A stretch of 64,000 nucleotides of DNA from Pantoea sp. Ap-967 (GTDB lineage Bacteria > Pseudomonadota > Gammaproteobacteria > Pseudomonadales > Pseudomonadaceae): assembly GCF_011752565.1 (NCBI RefSeq), contig NZ_VWXK01000020.1, positions 1 to 64,000 on the forward strand, in the 5' to 3' direction. Of the stretch, positions 26,764 through 35,533 are shown in pieces. The position numbers and the translations under genes are program-made. Every line of letters starts with the position of its first letter. The first letter of the stretch is position 1. The notes under the pieces were generated by a model. The model was not told the DNA's origin. It was given only the letters and a program-made list of their open reading frames with translations, and searched no databases.

Positions 26764-26796
26764 CTGTAACACGCCCGTCATAATGGACGCTTATCT
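26764..26796 (+). promoter_or_regulatory. candidate Pho box and -10 of ppk
   Basis: Two 7-base half-sites four bases apart, CTGTAAC-ACGC-CCGTCAT (26764-26781), match the Pho-box consensus CTGTCAT-4-CTGTCAT at 11 of 14 positions. TTATCT (26791-26796) follows after 9 bases, the spacing seen in PhoB-activated promoters. It lies 47 bases before the ppk start. Confidence 0.55.
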
Positions 26797-26842
26797 TGCC
26801 GCTCAATTGATCATAGGGCGTTAACGTCCTCAGGAACGTCAG

Positions 26843-29074
26843 ATGAATAATGAAGTGCTAACCCCTGTCGCGATCAAGGATGCCCAGGCCATCCCCGAAG
26901 AGCTGGTGCAAACCCCGCCGGACCTGCCCGAGGTTCCGGAGCCGGTGGTCGAGGCTCCAGCCCCGGCCCCTGCGCCAACGCCCGCCGTCGCAGCGCCGAG
27001 CCTGGACGACAGCAGCCTGTACATTCATCGCGAACTGTCGCAGCTGCAGTTCAACATCCGCGTGCTGGAACAGGCGCTGGACGAGTCCTACCCGCTGCTC
27101 GAACGCCTCAAGTTCCTGCTGATTTTCTCCAGCAACCTCGACGAGTTCTTCGAGATCCGCGTTGCCGGCCTGAAGAAGCAGATCAACTTCGCCCGCGAAC
27201 TGGCCGGTGCCGACGGCCTGCAGCCCAGCCAGGCACTGGCGCGGATCAGCGAGCTGGTGCACATCGAGGTGGAGCGCCAGTACGCGATCCTCAACGACGT
27301 GCTGCTGCCTGAGCTTGAAAAGCACGCCATTCGCTTCATTCGCCGCCGTTACTGGACGCCCAAGCTCAAGGCCTGGGTGCGCCGTTACTTCCGCGACGAG
27401 ATCGCGCCGATCATCACCCCGATCGGCCTCGACCCAACCCACCCGTTCCCGTTGCTGGTGAACAAGAGCCTGAACTTCATCGTCGAGCTCGAAGGTGTGG
27501 ACGCCTTTGGCCGCGACTCGGGCCTGGCGATCATCCCGGCACCGCGACTGCTGCCGCGGGTGATTCGTGTGCCGGAAGAGGTGGGCGGCGCAGGCGACAA
27601 CTACGTGTTCCTGTCGTCGATGATCCATGCCCATGCCGATGACCTGTTCCAGGGCATGAAGGTCAAGGGCTGCTACCAGTTCCGCCTGACCCGAAATGCC
27701 GACCTGGCGCTGGACTCCGAAGAGGTCGACGACCTCGCCCGCGCCCTGCGCGGCGAGCTGTTCTCGCGCCGCTATGGTGACGCCGTGCGCCTGGAAGTGG
27801 CCGACACCTGCCCGAAACACCTGTCGGACTACCTGCTCAAGCAGTTCAGCCTGAGCGAGAGCGAGCTGTACCAGGTCAACGGCCCGGTCAACCTGACCCG
27901 CCTGTTCAGCATCACCGGCCTGGACAGCCACCCGGAGCTGCAGTACACGCCGTTCACCCCGGCTATCCCCAAGCTGCTGCAGAACGCCGACAACATCTTC
28001 AGCGTGATCGGCAAGCAGGACATCCTGCTGATGCACCCGTTCGAGTCCTTCACCCCGGTGATCGACCTGCTGCGCCAGGCCGCCAAGGACCCGCACGTGC
28101 TCGCCGTGCGCCAGACCCTGTACCGCTCCGGGGCCAACTCGGAAATCGTCGACGCCCTGGTGGACGCGGCGCGTAACGGCAAGGAAGTCACTGCGGTGAT
28201 CGAGCTGCGGGCACGCTTCGACGAAGAGTCCAACCTGCAGATGGCCAGCCGCCTGCAGGCGGCCGGCGCGGTGGTGATCTACGGGGTGGTGGGCTTCAAG
28301 ACCCACGCCAAGATGATGCTGATTCTGCGCCGCGAGCAGGGCGAGATCGTTCGCTATGCGCACCTGGGTACCGGCAACTACCACGCCGGCAACGCCCGCT
28401 TGTACACCGACTACAGCCTGCTGACCTCCGACGACGCCCTCACCGAGGACGTCGGCAAGCTGTTCAGCCAGCTGATCGGCATGGGCAAGACCCTGCGCAT
28501 GAAGAAGCTGCTGCACGCGCCGTTCACCCTGAAGAAGGGCATGCTCGACATGATTGCCCGGGAAACCCAGTTCGCCCTGGACGGCAAGCCTGCGCACATC
28601 ATCGCCAAGTTCAACTCGCTGACCGATGCCAAGGTCATCAAGGCGCTGTACAAGGCCAGCCAGTCAGGCGTGAAGATCGACCTGGTGGTGCGTGGCATGT
28701 GCTGCCTGCGCCCGGGCATCCCGGGGGTGTCGCACAACATCCAGGTGCGCTCGATCATCGGCCGCTTCCTGGAGCACACGCGGGTGTTCTACTTCCTCAA
28801 CGGCGGCGAAGAGCAGATCTACCTGTCCAGCGCCGACTGGATGGAGCGCAACCTCGACAAGCGCGTGGAAACCTGCTTCCCGGTGGAAGGCAAGAAATTG
28901 CTGCTGCGGGTGAAGAAGGAGCTTGAGGGCTACCTGACCGACAACACCCACGCTTGGACTCTGCAGCCAGACGGCCGCTACGTGCGTAGCAGCCCGACCG
29001 GCAACCAGAACCCGCGCAGTGCCCAGGCGACCCTGCTGGAGCGCCTGAGCAACCCGGTCCTCAACGTACGCTGA
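26843..29074 (+). CDS. ppk: polyphosphate kinase 1
   Basis: 743 residues. PPK1 reversibly makes inorganic polyphosphate from ATP. The N-domain begins at YIHRELSQLQFN (about residue 60). Catalytic histidines of the two phospholipase-D-like domains are in KTHAKM (about H488) and FLEHTRVF (about H645); HLGTGNYH and LSSADWMERNLDKRVE are also family marks. The first ~55 residues are an unusual proline/alanine-rich tail (PAPAPTPAVAAP) not present in the E. coli enzyme (688 residues). ATG 26843 has AGGA 7 bases upstream. Convergent with ppx, overlapping by 14 bases. Confidence 0.97.
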   Translation: MNNEVLTPVAIKDAQAIPEELVQTPPDLPEVPEPVVEAPAPAPAPTPAVAAPSLDDSSLYIHRELSQLQFNIRVLEQALDESYPLLERLKFLLIFSSNLDEFFEIRVAGLKKQINFARELAGADGLQPSQALARISELVHIEVERQYAILNDVLLPELEKHAIRFIRRRYWTPKLKAWVRRYFRDEIAPIITPIGLDPTHPFPLLVNKSLNFIVELEGVDAFGRDSGLAIIPAPRLLPRVIRVPEEVGGAGDNYVFLSSMIHAHADDLFQGMKVKGCYQFRLTRNADLALDSEEVDDLARALRGELFSRRYGDAVRLEVADTCPKHLSDYLLKQFSLSESELYQVNGPVNLTRLFSITGLDSHPELQYTPFTPAIPKLLQNADNIFSVIGKQDILLMHPFESFTPVIDLLRQAAKDPHVLAVRQTLYRSGANSEIVDALVDAARNGKEVTAVIELRARFDEESNLQMASRLQAAGAVVIYGVVGFKTHAKMMLILRREQGEIVRYAHLGTGNYHAGNARLYTDYSLLTSDDALTEDVGKLFSQLIGMGKTLRMKKLLHAPFTLKKGMLDMIARETQFALDGKPAHIIAKFNSLTDAKVIKALYKASQSGVKIDLVVRGMCCLRPGIPGVSHNIQVRSIIGRFLEHTRVFYFLNGGEEQIYLSSADWMERNLDKRVETCFPVEGKKLLLRVKKELEGYLTDNTHAWTLQPDGRYVRSSPTGNQNPRSAQATLLERLSNPVLNVR

Positions 29075-30563
29075 GGACGAAGCCGACCCGGGCCAGCCAC
29101 TCCGCCTCGTTGGCGAAGTCGGCCTGGGTCAGCTGGTTGTTTTCCAGCCAGCCATCAGGGAACACCACGTCAAGGCTGTCTTCACCGGCCTTGAGTTCCA
29201 CCTTCGGCATCTGCTGGGTGCCACGGATGTGGTGGAACAGGATGGCAAAGCGCAGCAGCACGCACAGGCGAATCAGCTGCACGGCTTCGTCACCGAACTC
29301 GGCGAACTTGTCCTTGGGGATGTTGCGACGGTGGCCACGCACCAGCAGGGCCATCATCTGCTGCTCTTCCCGCGAGAACCCGGCAAGGTCGGAGTGCTCG
29401 ATCAGGTAAGCGCCATGCTTGTGGTAGTGGTAATGGGCGATATCCAAGCCAATTTCGTGGATTTTCGCAGCCCAGCCCAGCAAATCGCGCCAATTTCCGT
29501 TTTGTAGCCCCCATGCCTCGGCCACTTGGTCGAAGGCATGCAGCGCCTTGCGCTCAACGCGCGCGGCCTGGCCCTGGTCGGCGTGGTAGCGCTCCATCAA
29601 CGAATTGAGGGTGCGTTCGCGCACGTCTTCATGGTGGTGACGGCCAAGCAGGTCGAACAGCACGCCTTCACGCAGGGCGCCGTCGCAGTGGTCCATGCGC
29701 TGCAGTTCCAGGGCGTCGAAGATCGCCTCGAGAATCGCCAGGCCCGCGGGGAAGATGGTGCGCCGGTCGGGTTTGACGCCGTCAAAGTCGATCTTGTCGA
29801 CCTCGCCAAGCTTGAAGATCTTGCGCTTGACCCAGGCCAGGCCCTCGGCGTTCACCTCACCGTTGCCAAGGCCGCCGGCCTTGATCGCGGCGCCGATGGC
29901 GCGGATGGTGCCGGACGAGCCGATGGCCTCGTCCCAGGTCAGGCGGTGCAGGCCGTTCTCGATGCTCATCAGCTCCAGGCGCGCGGCGGTGTAGGCCTGG
30001 GCGTAGCGCGCCGGGGTGATCTTGCCGTCGCGGAAGTAGCGCTGGGTGAAGCTCACGCAGCCCATCTGCAGGCTTTCGCGCAGCAGCGGCTCGAAACGTT
30101 GGCCAATGATGAATTCGGTGCTGCCGCCGCCGATGTCGGCGACCAGGCGCTTGCCGGGGGTGTCGGCCAGGGTGTGCGACACCCCGAGGTAGATCAGGCG
30201 CGCTTCTTCACGGCCGGAAATGACCTCCACCGGGTGGCCGAGGATGGCCTCGGCGCGCTGGATGAATTCGTTGCGGTTGCGGGCTTCGCGCAGGGCGTTG
30301 GTGCCCACGATGCGCACCGAGCCTGCCGGCATGCCGTTGATCAGCTGGGCAAAGCGCTTGAGGCACTCCAGGCCCCGCTCCATGGCTTCTTCGCTGAGCT
30401 TGCGCTCTTCGTCGATGCCGGCGGCCAGTTGAACCTTTTCGCCCAGGCGCTCGAGAATACGGATCTCGGTATGGTGAGCCTTGGCCACGACCATGTGGAA
30501 ACTGTTGGAGCCCAGGTCGATGGCGGCGATCAGGGACAGGTTCTTCGCGGAGGTATGCGGCAT
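29061..30563 (-). CDS. ppx: exopolyphosphatase
   Basis: 500 residues from ATG 30563 (MPHTSAKNLSLIAAIDLGSNSFHMVVA). The Ppx/GppA actin-like ATPase fold is shown by AIDLGSNSFHM, IVGTNALREARN and VADIGGGSTEF, with an HD-like C-terminal part (AKIHEIGLDIAHYHYHKHGAYLIEHSDLAGFS). It releases phosphate from polyphosphate ends, so it opposes the neighbouring ppk. Unlike E. coli, where ppk-ppx is one operon, here the two genes are convergent and share the last 14 bases. A Pho-box-like site lies ~107 bases upstream. Confidence 0.96.
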   Translation of the reverse strand: MPHTSAKNLSLIAAIDLGSNSFHMVVAKAHHTEIRILERLGEKVQLAAGIDEERKLSEEAMERGLECLKRFAQLINGMPAGSVRIVGTNALREARNRNEFIQRAEAILGHPVEVISGREEARLIYLGVSHTLADTPGKRLVADIGGGSTEFIIGQRFEPLLRESLQMGCVSFTQRYFRDGKITPARYAQAYTAARLELMSIENGLHRLTWDEAIGSSGTIRAIGAAIKAGGLGNGEVNAEGLAWVKRKIFKLGEVDKIDFDGVKPDRRTIFPAGLAILEAIFDALELQRMDHCDGALREGVLFDLLGRHHHEDVRERTLNSLMERYHADQGQAARVERKALHAFDQVAEAWGLQNGNWRDLLGWAAKIHEIGLDIAHYHYHKHGAYLIEHSDLAGFSREEQQMMALLVRGHRRNIPKDKFAEFGDEAVQLIRLCVLLRFAILFHHIRGTQQMPKVELKAGEDSLDVVFPDGWLENNQLTQADFANEAEWLARVGFVLSVR

Positions 30564-30669
30564 TCTGTGTGTTCTCGGTCGGTAACCCGGCAATCGTGCC
30601 ACGATCCTTGGCTGACGCCAACGCGCACCACACCGGGCCTTGATGCAAGGCAATGTGCCATTCGATGCT

Positions 30670-30687
30670 ATGACACTTGTGTGACAG
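30670..30687 (-). promoter_or_regulatory. candidate Pho box of ppx
   Basis: Read on the minus strand, CTGTCAC-ACAA-GTGTCAT matches the Pho-box consensus (two CTGTCAT half-sites four bases apart) at 12 of 14 positions. It sits in the divergent region between ppx and trxA and is oriented toward ppx. No good -10 was recognised at the ideal distance. Confidence 0.55.
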
Positions 30688-30805
30688 TTTCGATTCGTGG
30701 CGTCTTGCACAACTATAGTTACACTCAATCGTCCGTGACTTCCTGTAGGGCCTGGGTGCGGCTATCATGGGCCACGTTTTTTTGCTTACGACCCTGGAGA
30801 TATCC

Positions 30806-31135
30806 ATGAGCAGCGATCTGATCAAACACGTCACCGACGCTACCTTCGAAGCCGAAGTCCTGAAGGCCGAAGGCGCAGTACTGGTGGACTACTGGGCTGA
30901 ATGGTGCGGTCCATGCAAGATGATCGCTCCGGTTCTGGACGACATCGCCGCTGAATACGAAGGCAAGGTGACCATCGCCAAGCTGAACATCGACGAGAAC
31001 CAGGAAACCCCGGCCAAGAACGGTGTGCGTGGCATTCCGACCCTGATGCTGTTCAAGAACGGCAACGTCGAAGCCACCAAGGTCGGCGCCCTGTCGAAGT
31101 CGCAGCTCAAGGCGTTCCTCGACGCCAGCCTGTGA
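30806..31135 (+). CDS. trxA: thioredoxin 1
   Basis: 109 residues, the standard length for TrxA, with the active site WCGPC (Cys34 and Cys37) and the cis-proline region GIPTLMLF. It reduces protein disulfides in the cytoplasm using electrons from thioredoxin reductase. GGAGA lies 6 bases before ATG 30806. The gene is monocistronic, closed by a strong terminator, and followed by rho, the trxA-rho order seen in many gammaproteobacteria. Confidence 0.98.
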   Translation: MSSDLIKHVTDATFEAEVLKAEGAVLVDYWAEWCGPCKMIAPVLDDIAAEYEGKVTIAKLNIDENQETPAKNGVRGIPTLMLFKNGNVEATKVGALSKSQLKAFLDASL

Positions 31136-31144
31136 TGCGATGAG

Positions 31145-31174
31145 AAAAAACCCCGCGAAAGCGGGGTTTTTTTT
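31145..31174 (+). terminator. trxA intrinsic terminator
   Basis: AAAAAACCCCGC, loop GAAA, GCGGGGTTTTTTTT: a textbook hairpin with an A tract before and a T tract after, so it can work in both directions. Confidence 0.95.
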
Positions 31175-31389
31175 GCCCATGGGGCACCATTTACCCGGTC
31201 AAAACCACTAGACGTTGAAAAAAGCAAGTGTTACATTCGGCCTCGCACTGACATTCTAGTGCCCTCTACATGCCGTCGCCGAAGCATCCCCAATTCGAAT
31301 CAGTACGCGATCCTGTCGCCATCTAGCGGCGCGGCCTCATTAAGCCAATGCTTAATTCTCCCTTCTTACATGATTACGTCACTCCCCTT

Positions 31390-32649
31390 ATGAACCTGAC
31401 TGAACTCAAGCAAAAGCCGATTACCGATCTTTTGGAAATGGCCGAACAGATGGGCATCGAAAACATGGCCCGTTCGCGCAAACAGGACGTGATTTTCGCC
31501 CTGCTGAAGAAGCACGCGAAAAGCGGCGAAGAGATCTCGGGTGACGGCGTGCTGGAGATTCTCCAGGATGGTTTCGGTTTCCTGCGTTCGGCTGATGCGT
31601 CCTACCTGGCCGGCCCCGACGACATCTACGTCTCGCCTAGCCAGATCCGCCGTTTCAACCTGCGCACCGGCGACACCATCGTCGGCAAGATCCGCCCGCC
31701 GAAGGAAGGGGAGCGTTACTTCGCCCTGCTGAAGGTCGACACCATCAACTTCGACCGCCCGGAAAACGCGAAGAACAAGATCCTGTTCGAAAACCTGACG
31801 CCGCTGTTCCCGAACAAGCGCCTGAAGATGGAAGCCGGTAACGGCTCCACCGAAGACCTCACTGGCCGTGTCATCGACCTGTGCGCCCCCATCGGCAAAG
31901 GCCAGCGTGGCCTGATCGTCGCGCCGCCGAAAGCCGGTAAGACCATCATGCTGCAGAACATCGCGGCGAACATCACCCGTAACAACCCCGAGTGCCACCT
32001 GATTGTCCTGCTGATCGACGAGCGCCCGGAAGAAGTGACCGAAATGCAGCGCACCGTGCGCGGCGAAGTGGTTGCCTCGACCTTCGACGAGCCGCCAACC
32101 CGCCACGTGCAGGTTGCCGAAATGGTCATCGAGAAGGCCAAGCGCCTGGTTGAGCACAAGAAAGACGTGGTCATCCTGCTGGACTCCATCACCCGCCTGG
32201 CCCGTGCCTACAACACCGTGATCCCAAGCTCCGGCAAGGTGCTCACCGGTGGTGTCGACGCCCATGCCCTGGAGAAGCCAAAGCGCTTCTTCGGCGCTGC
32301 GCGTAACATCGAGGAAGGCGGTTCGCTGACCATCATCGCCACCGCGCTGGTAGAAACCGGCTCGAAGATGGACGAAGTGATCTACGAAGAGTTCAAGGGT
32401 ACCGGCAACATGGAACTGCCCCTGGACCGCCGCATCGCCGAGAAGCGTGTGTTCCCGGCCATCAACATCAACCGTTCCGGCACCCGCCGCGAAGAGCTGC
32501 TGACCGCCGACGACGAACTGCAGCGCATGTGGATTCTGCGCAAGCTGCTGCACCCGATGGATGAGATCGCCGCCATCGAGTTCCTGGTCGACAAGCTCAA
32601 GCAGACCAAGACCAACGACGAGTTCTTCCTGTCGATGAAGCGCAAGTAA
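31390..32649 (+). CDS. rho: transcription termination factor Rho
   Basis: 419 residues, the E. coli length, starting MNLTELKQKPI at ATG 31390; the extra 14 codons upstream are not conserved. RNA-binding cold-shock domain DGFGFLRS; Walker A APPKAGKT; Walker B VVILLDSITRLAR; Q/R loops near TGGVDAHALEKPKRFFGAARN. The hexameric RNA helicase ends Rho-dependent transcripts. The ~215-base leader between the trxA terminator and the start (31175-31389) probably holds the promoter and, as in other bacteria, may be a target of Rho autoregulation; no site there was identified with confidence. Confidence 0.98.
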   Translation: MNLTELKQKPITDLLEMAEQMGIENMARSRKQDVIFALLKKHAKSGEEISGDGVLEILQDGFGFLRSADASYLAGPDDIYVSPSQIRRFNLRTGDTIVGKIRPPKEGERYFALLKVDTINFDRPENAKNKILFENLTPLFPNKRLKMEAGNGSTEDLTGRVIDLCAPIGKGQRGLIVAPPKAGKTIMLQNIAANITRNNPECHLIVLLIDERPEEVTEMQRTVRGEVVASTFDEPPTRHVQVAEMVIEKAKRLVEHKKDVVILLDSITRLARAYNTVIPSSGKVLTGGVDAHALEKPKRFFGAARNIEEGGSLTIIATALVETGSKMDEVIYEEFKGTGNMELPLDRRIAEKRVFPAININRSGTRREELLTADDELQRMWILRKLLHPMDEIAAIEFLVDKLKQTKTNDEFFLSMKRK

Positions 32650-32671
32650 GCGTTTCAGGCTGGAATTGATT

Positions 32672-32772
32672 GGGGCTGCTTTGCAGCCCATCGCGAGCGT
32701 TGCTCGCTCCTACAGGGTTTCACCGCCCTCGTAGGAGCGAGCACAGCTCGCGATGGGTCGCGAAGCGGCCCC
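32672..32772. repeat. REP-like inverted pair (GGTAGGAGCGAGC family)
   Basis: Left arm GGGGCTGC...CCCATCGCGAGCGTTGC... and right arm ...GTAGGAGCGAGCACAGC...GGCCCC face each other over a ~10-base centre. It separates rho from ubiD. Confidence 0.88.
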
Positions 32773-32852
32773 AACTCATTTTTGCCCCAACCAACGCCCG
32801 AACGGCGCTACACTCTGCACCCCGACCGATACGGCCAACACGAGGCTCATGC

Positions 32853-34319
32853 ATGCAGTATCGCGATTTGCGCGACTTCATCCGTGGCCTGGAACAGCGC
32901 GGTGAACTCAAGCGCATCCAGGTTCCGATTTCCCCCGTCCTGGAAATGACCGAGGTCTGCGACCGCACCCTGCGCGCCAAGGGCCCGGCGTTGCTGTTCG
33001 AAAAGCCCACTGGCTTCGATATCCCGGTGCTGGGCAACCTGTTCGGTACGCCAGAGCGCGTGGCCATGGGCATGGGCGCCGAGTCGGTCGACGAGTTGCG
33101 CGAAATCGGCAAGCTGCTGGCGTTCCTCAAGGAGCCCGAGCCGCCGAAGGGCCTGAAGGACGCTTGGTCCAAGCTGCCGATCTTCAAGAAGGTCGTGTCG
33201 ATGGCGCCAAAGGTGGTCAAGGACGCGGTGTGCCAGGAAGTGGTGATCGAGGGCGACGATGTCGACCTCGGCCAGTTGCCGATCCAGCATTGCTGGCCGG
33301 GCGATGTGGCGCCGCTGATCACCTGGGGCCTCACCGTTACCCGTGGCCCGAACAAGGACCGCCAGAACCTGGGTATCTACCGCCAGCAGGTCATCGGCCG
33401 CAACAAGGTAATCATGCGCTGGCTGAGCCACCGTGGCGGCGCGCTGGATTACCGCGAATGGTGTGAGAAGAACCCAGGCCAGCCGTTCCCGGTTGCCGTG
33501 GCCCTGGGCGCCGACCCGGCCACCATCCTCGGCGCCGTGACCCCGGTGCCCGACACCCTCTCCGAGTACGCCTTTGCCGGCCTGCTGCGAGGCAACCGCA
33601 CCGAGCTGGTGAAGTGCCGTGGCAGCAACCTGCAGGTGCCGGCCACTGCCGAGATCATTCTCGAAGGGGTCATCCACCCAGGCGAAATGGCGCCGGAAGG
33701 CCCCTATGGCGACCACACCGGCTACTACAATGAAGTGGACAGCTTCCCGGTGTTCACCGTCGAACGCATCACCCATCGGCACAAGCCGATCTACCACAGC
33801 ACCTACACCGGCCGGCCGCCGGATGAGCCGGCGATCCTCGGTGTGGCGCTGAACGAAGTGTTCGTGCCCATCCTGCAGAAGCAGTTCCCGGAAATCGTCG
33901 ATTTCTACTTGCCGCCCGAAGGCTGCTCCTACCGCATGGCGGTGGTGACCATGAAGAAGCAGTACCCAGGCCACGCCAAGCGCGTGATGCTGGGTGTGTG
34001 GTCGTTCCTGCGACAGTTCATGTACACCAAGTTCGTTATCGTGACCGACGACGACATCAACGCCCGCGACTGGAACGATGTTATCTGGGCCATCACCACG
34101 CGCATGGACCCCAAGCGTGATACGGTGATGATCGACAACACGCCGATCGACTACCTGGACTTCGCGTCGCCGGTATCGGGGCTGGGGTCGAAGATGGGCC
34201 TGGATGCCACCCACAAGTGGCCGGGCGAGACTACACGCGAATGGGGCCGGGTCATCGTCAAGGACGAGGCCGTCACCCGCCGTATCGATGAGCTGTGGGA
34301 TCAGTTGGGAATAGATTGA
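32853..34319 (+). CDS. ubiD: UbiD 3-polyprenyl-4-hydroxybenzoate decarboxylase
   Basis: 488 residues from ATG 32853 (MQYRDLRDFIRGLEQRGELKRI), with GAGG 7 bases upstream. The prFMN-dependent decarboxylase signatures are present: ITWGLTVTRGPNKDRQNLGIYRQQVIG, EMAPEGPYGDHTGYYN and the catalytic E(X)R-type acidic region. It removes the carboxylate from polyprenyl-hydroxybenzoate in ubiquinone synthesis and needs the UbiX cofactor enzyme. The next gene overlaps its stop codon (TGATG). Confidence 0.96.
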   Translation: MQYRDLRDFIRGLEQRGELKRIQVPISPVLEMTEVCDRTLRAKGPALLFEKPTGFDIPVLGNLFGTPERVAMGMGAESVDELREIGKLLAFLKEPEPPKGLKDAWSKLPIFKKVVSMAPKVVKDAVCQEVVIEGDDVDLGQLPIQHCWPGDVAPLITWGLTVTRGPNKDRQNLGIYRQQVIGRNKVIMRWLSHRGGALDYREWCEKNPGQPFPVAVALGADPATILGAVTPVPDTLSEYAFAGLLRGNRTELVKCRGSNLQVPATAEIILEGVIHPGEMAPEGPYGDHTGYYNEVDSFPVFTVERITHRHKPIYHSTYTGRPPDEPAILGVALNEVFVPILQKQFPEIVDFYLPPEGCSYRMAVVTMKKQYPGHAKRVMLGVWSFLRQFMYTKFVIVTDDDINARDWNDVIWAITTRMDPKRDTVMIDNTPIDYLDFASPVSGLGSKMGLDATHKWPGETTREWGRVIVKDEAVTRRIDELWDQLGID

Positions 34320-35287
34320 TGCAGGTAACGTTGCAGCCGTCCGGGGCGGTGCTGGCGCTCGAACCCGGGGAACGGATCCTGGATGGAGCGCGGCGGCTGG
34401 GCTATGACTGCCCGAACAGCTGCCGCAATGGCAATTGCCATGTTTGCGCCGCGTTGCTGGTCGAAGGAAAGGTGCGCCAGAACGGCGAAGTCCGTGACCA
34501 TGGCGAGTTGTTCACCTGCATTGCCGAACCGCTGGAGGACTGCGTGTTGCTCTGGGATGGTGTGCTCGCCCTGGGCGAGCTGCCAGTGCGCAAGCTGGCG
34601 TGCACGGTCAGTGAGTGCGTCGAGGTCGGTGGCGACGTCTGGCGCGTGCGCCTGCGCGCACCTGCCGGCAAGCCGCCGCGCTACCACGCCGGGCAGTACC
34701 TGATGATCGAGCGTGAAGGTGGCAAGCCAGCCGCCTTCTCGCTGGCCTCGGCTCCGCACAGCGGGCGTGACCTGGAGCTGCACGTGCTGGGCCGCGAAGC
34801 CAGCGCATTGCAGCTGCTGACGCAGTTGCAGCGCGAGCGTGTCGCGCGCATCGAGCTGCCGTTTGGCGATACCCACCTGGCAGAGCTGCCTGACGGGCCG
34901 CTGGTGCTGATTGCCGCGGGCACCGGCATGGGCCAGATGCACAGCTTGGTCGAGCATTGCCGCGCCCAGGGCTTCAAGCACCCGGTGCACCTGTACTGGG
35001 GCGTGCGCCGCCCGGAAGACTTCTACGCCATCGAGCACTGGGACGAGTGGCAGCGTTTGCCCAACCTGTTCCTGCACAAGGTGGTCAGTGACCTGTGTGA
35101 TTGGGAAGGGCGCTGCGGGATGCTGCACGAGGCGGTGTGCGAGGACGTTCAGAACCTCAATGCCGTGCACGTGTATGCCAGCGGCTCGCCGAACATGGTG
35201 TACGCCACCCTCGACGCCTTGGTCGAGGCCGGTATGGACGCGCACCGCATGCGCGCCGATGTGTTCGCCTACGCCCCACGTGGTTAA
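34319..35287 (+). CDS. 2Fe-2S ferredoxin-NAD(P)H oxidoreductase (CDP-6-deoxy-glucoseen reductase-like)
   Basis: 322 residues. An N-terminal plant-type ferredoxin domain (about 1-90; cluster ligands in CPNSCRNGNCHVC plus FTC) is joined to an FAD-binding domain (RYHAGQYLMIERE, FSLASAP) and an NAD(P)-binding domain (VLIAAGTGMGQMHSLVEH, YASGSPNM). This matches proteins annotated as CDP-6-deoxy-3,4-glucoseen reductase or Fre-like phenol hydroxylase reductases. ATG overlaps the ubiD stop, implying translational coupling. The tight coupling suggests it passes electrons to a partner in quinone or aromatic metabolism; the partner is unknown. Confidence 0.88.
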   Translation: MQVTLQPSGAVLALEPGERILDGARRLGYDCPNSCRNGNCHVCAALLVEGKVRQNGEVRDHGELFTCIAEPLEDCVLLWDGVLALGELPVRKLACTVSECVEVGGDVWRVRLRAPAGKPPRYHAGQYLMIEREGGKPAAFSLASAPHSGRDLELHVLGREASALQLLTQLQRERVARIELPFGDTHLAELPDGPLVLIAAGTGMGQMHSLVEHCRAQGFKHPVHLYWGVRRPEDFYAIEHWDEWQRLPNLFLHKVVSDLCDWEGRCGMLHEAVCEDVQNLNAVHVYASGSPNMVYATLDALVEAGMDAHRMRADVFAYAPRG

Positions 35288-35533
35288 TAACCGAAGTTTG
35301 AAGTAGTGGGTATAAGGCGGTGATTGTTACCGCCTTGGCCATTAACTTTCTCTGCCCTCGAAACAGTACTTTCCAGTCGTCGGAACTTAGCATGAAACTC
35401 TGTTCATGGGACTTGAGCATTGCCACCTTTCTATCCTATGGTTACTGCAAGCGCCCATGACGCGGCGGCGCAGGCCGCGTCGCTGGTGGCTCCTGCTTTA
35501 TGCGTAGTACACAGGGAATAATGGCGGCAGCTT
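35288..35533. other. 246-base intergenic region with two hairpins
   Basis: No coding frame is convincing. AAGGCGGT...ACCGCCTT (35314-35336, 8-bp stem, 7-base loop) could end the ubiD operon transcript. GACGCGGC...GCCGCGTC (35459-35481, 8-bp stem) lies upstream of the ChaC-like gene. The stretch between them is less GC-rich than the genes and probably contains the downstream promoter; a small RNA cannot be excluded. Confidence 0.5.

Noticed and set aside
30564..30728. N-terminal extension of Ppx
   Set aside because: It crosses the Pho-box-like promoter region, and the family start is MPHTSAKNLSLIAAIDLG.
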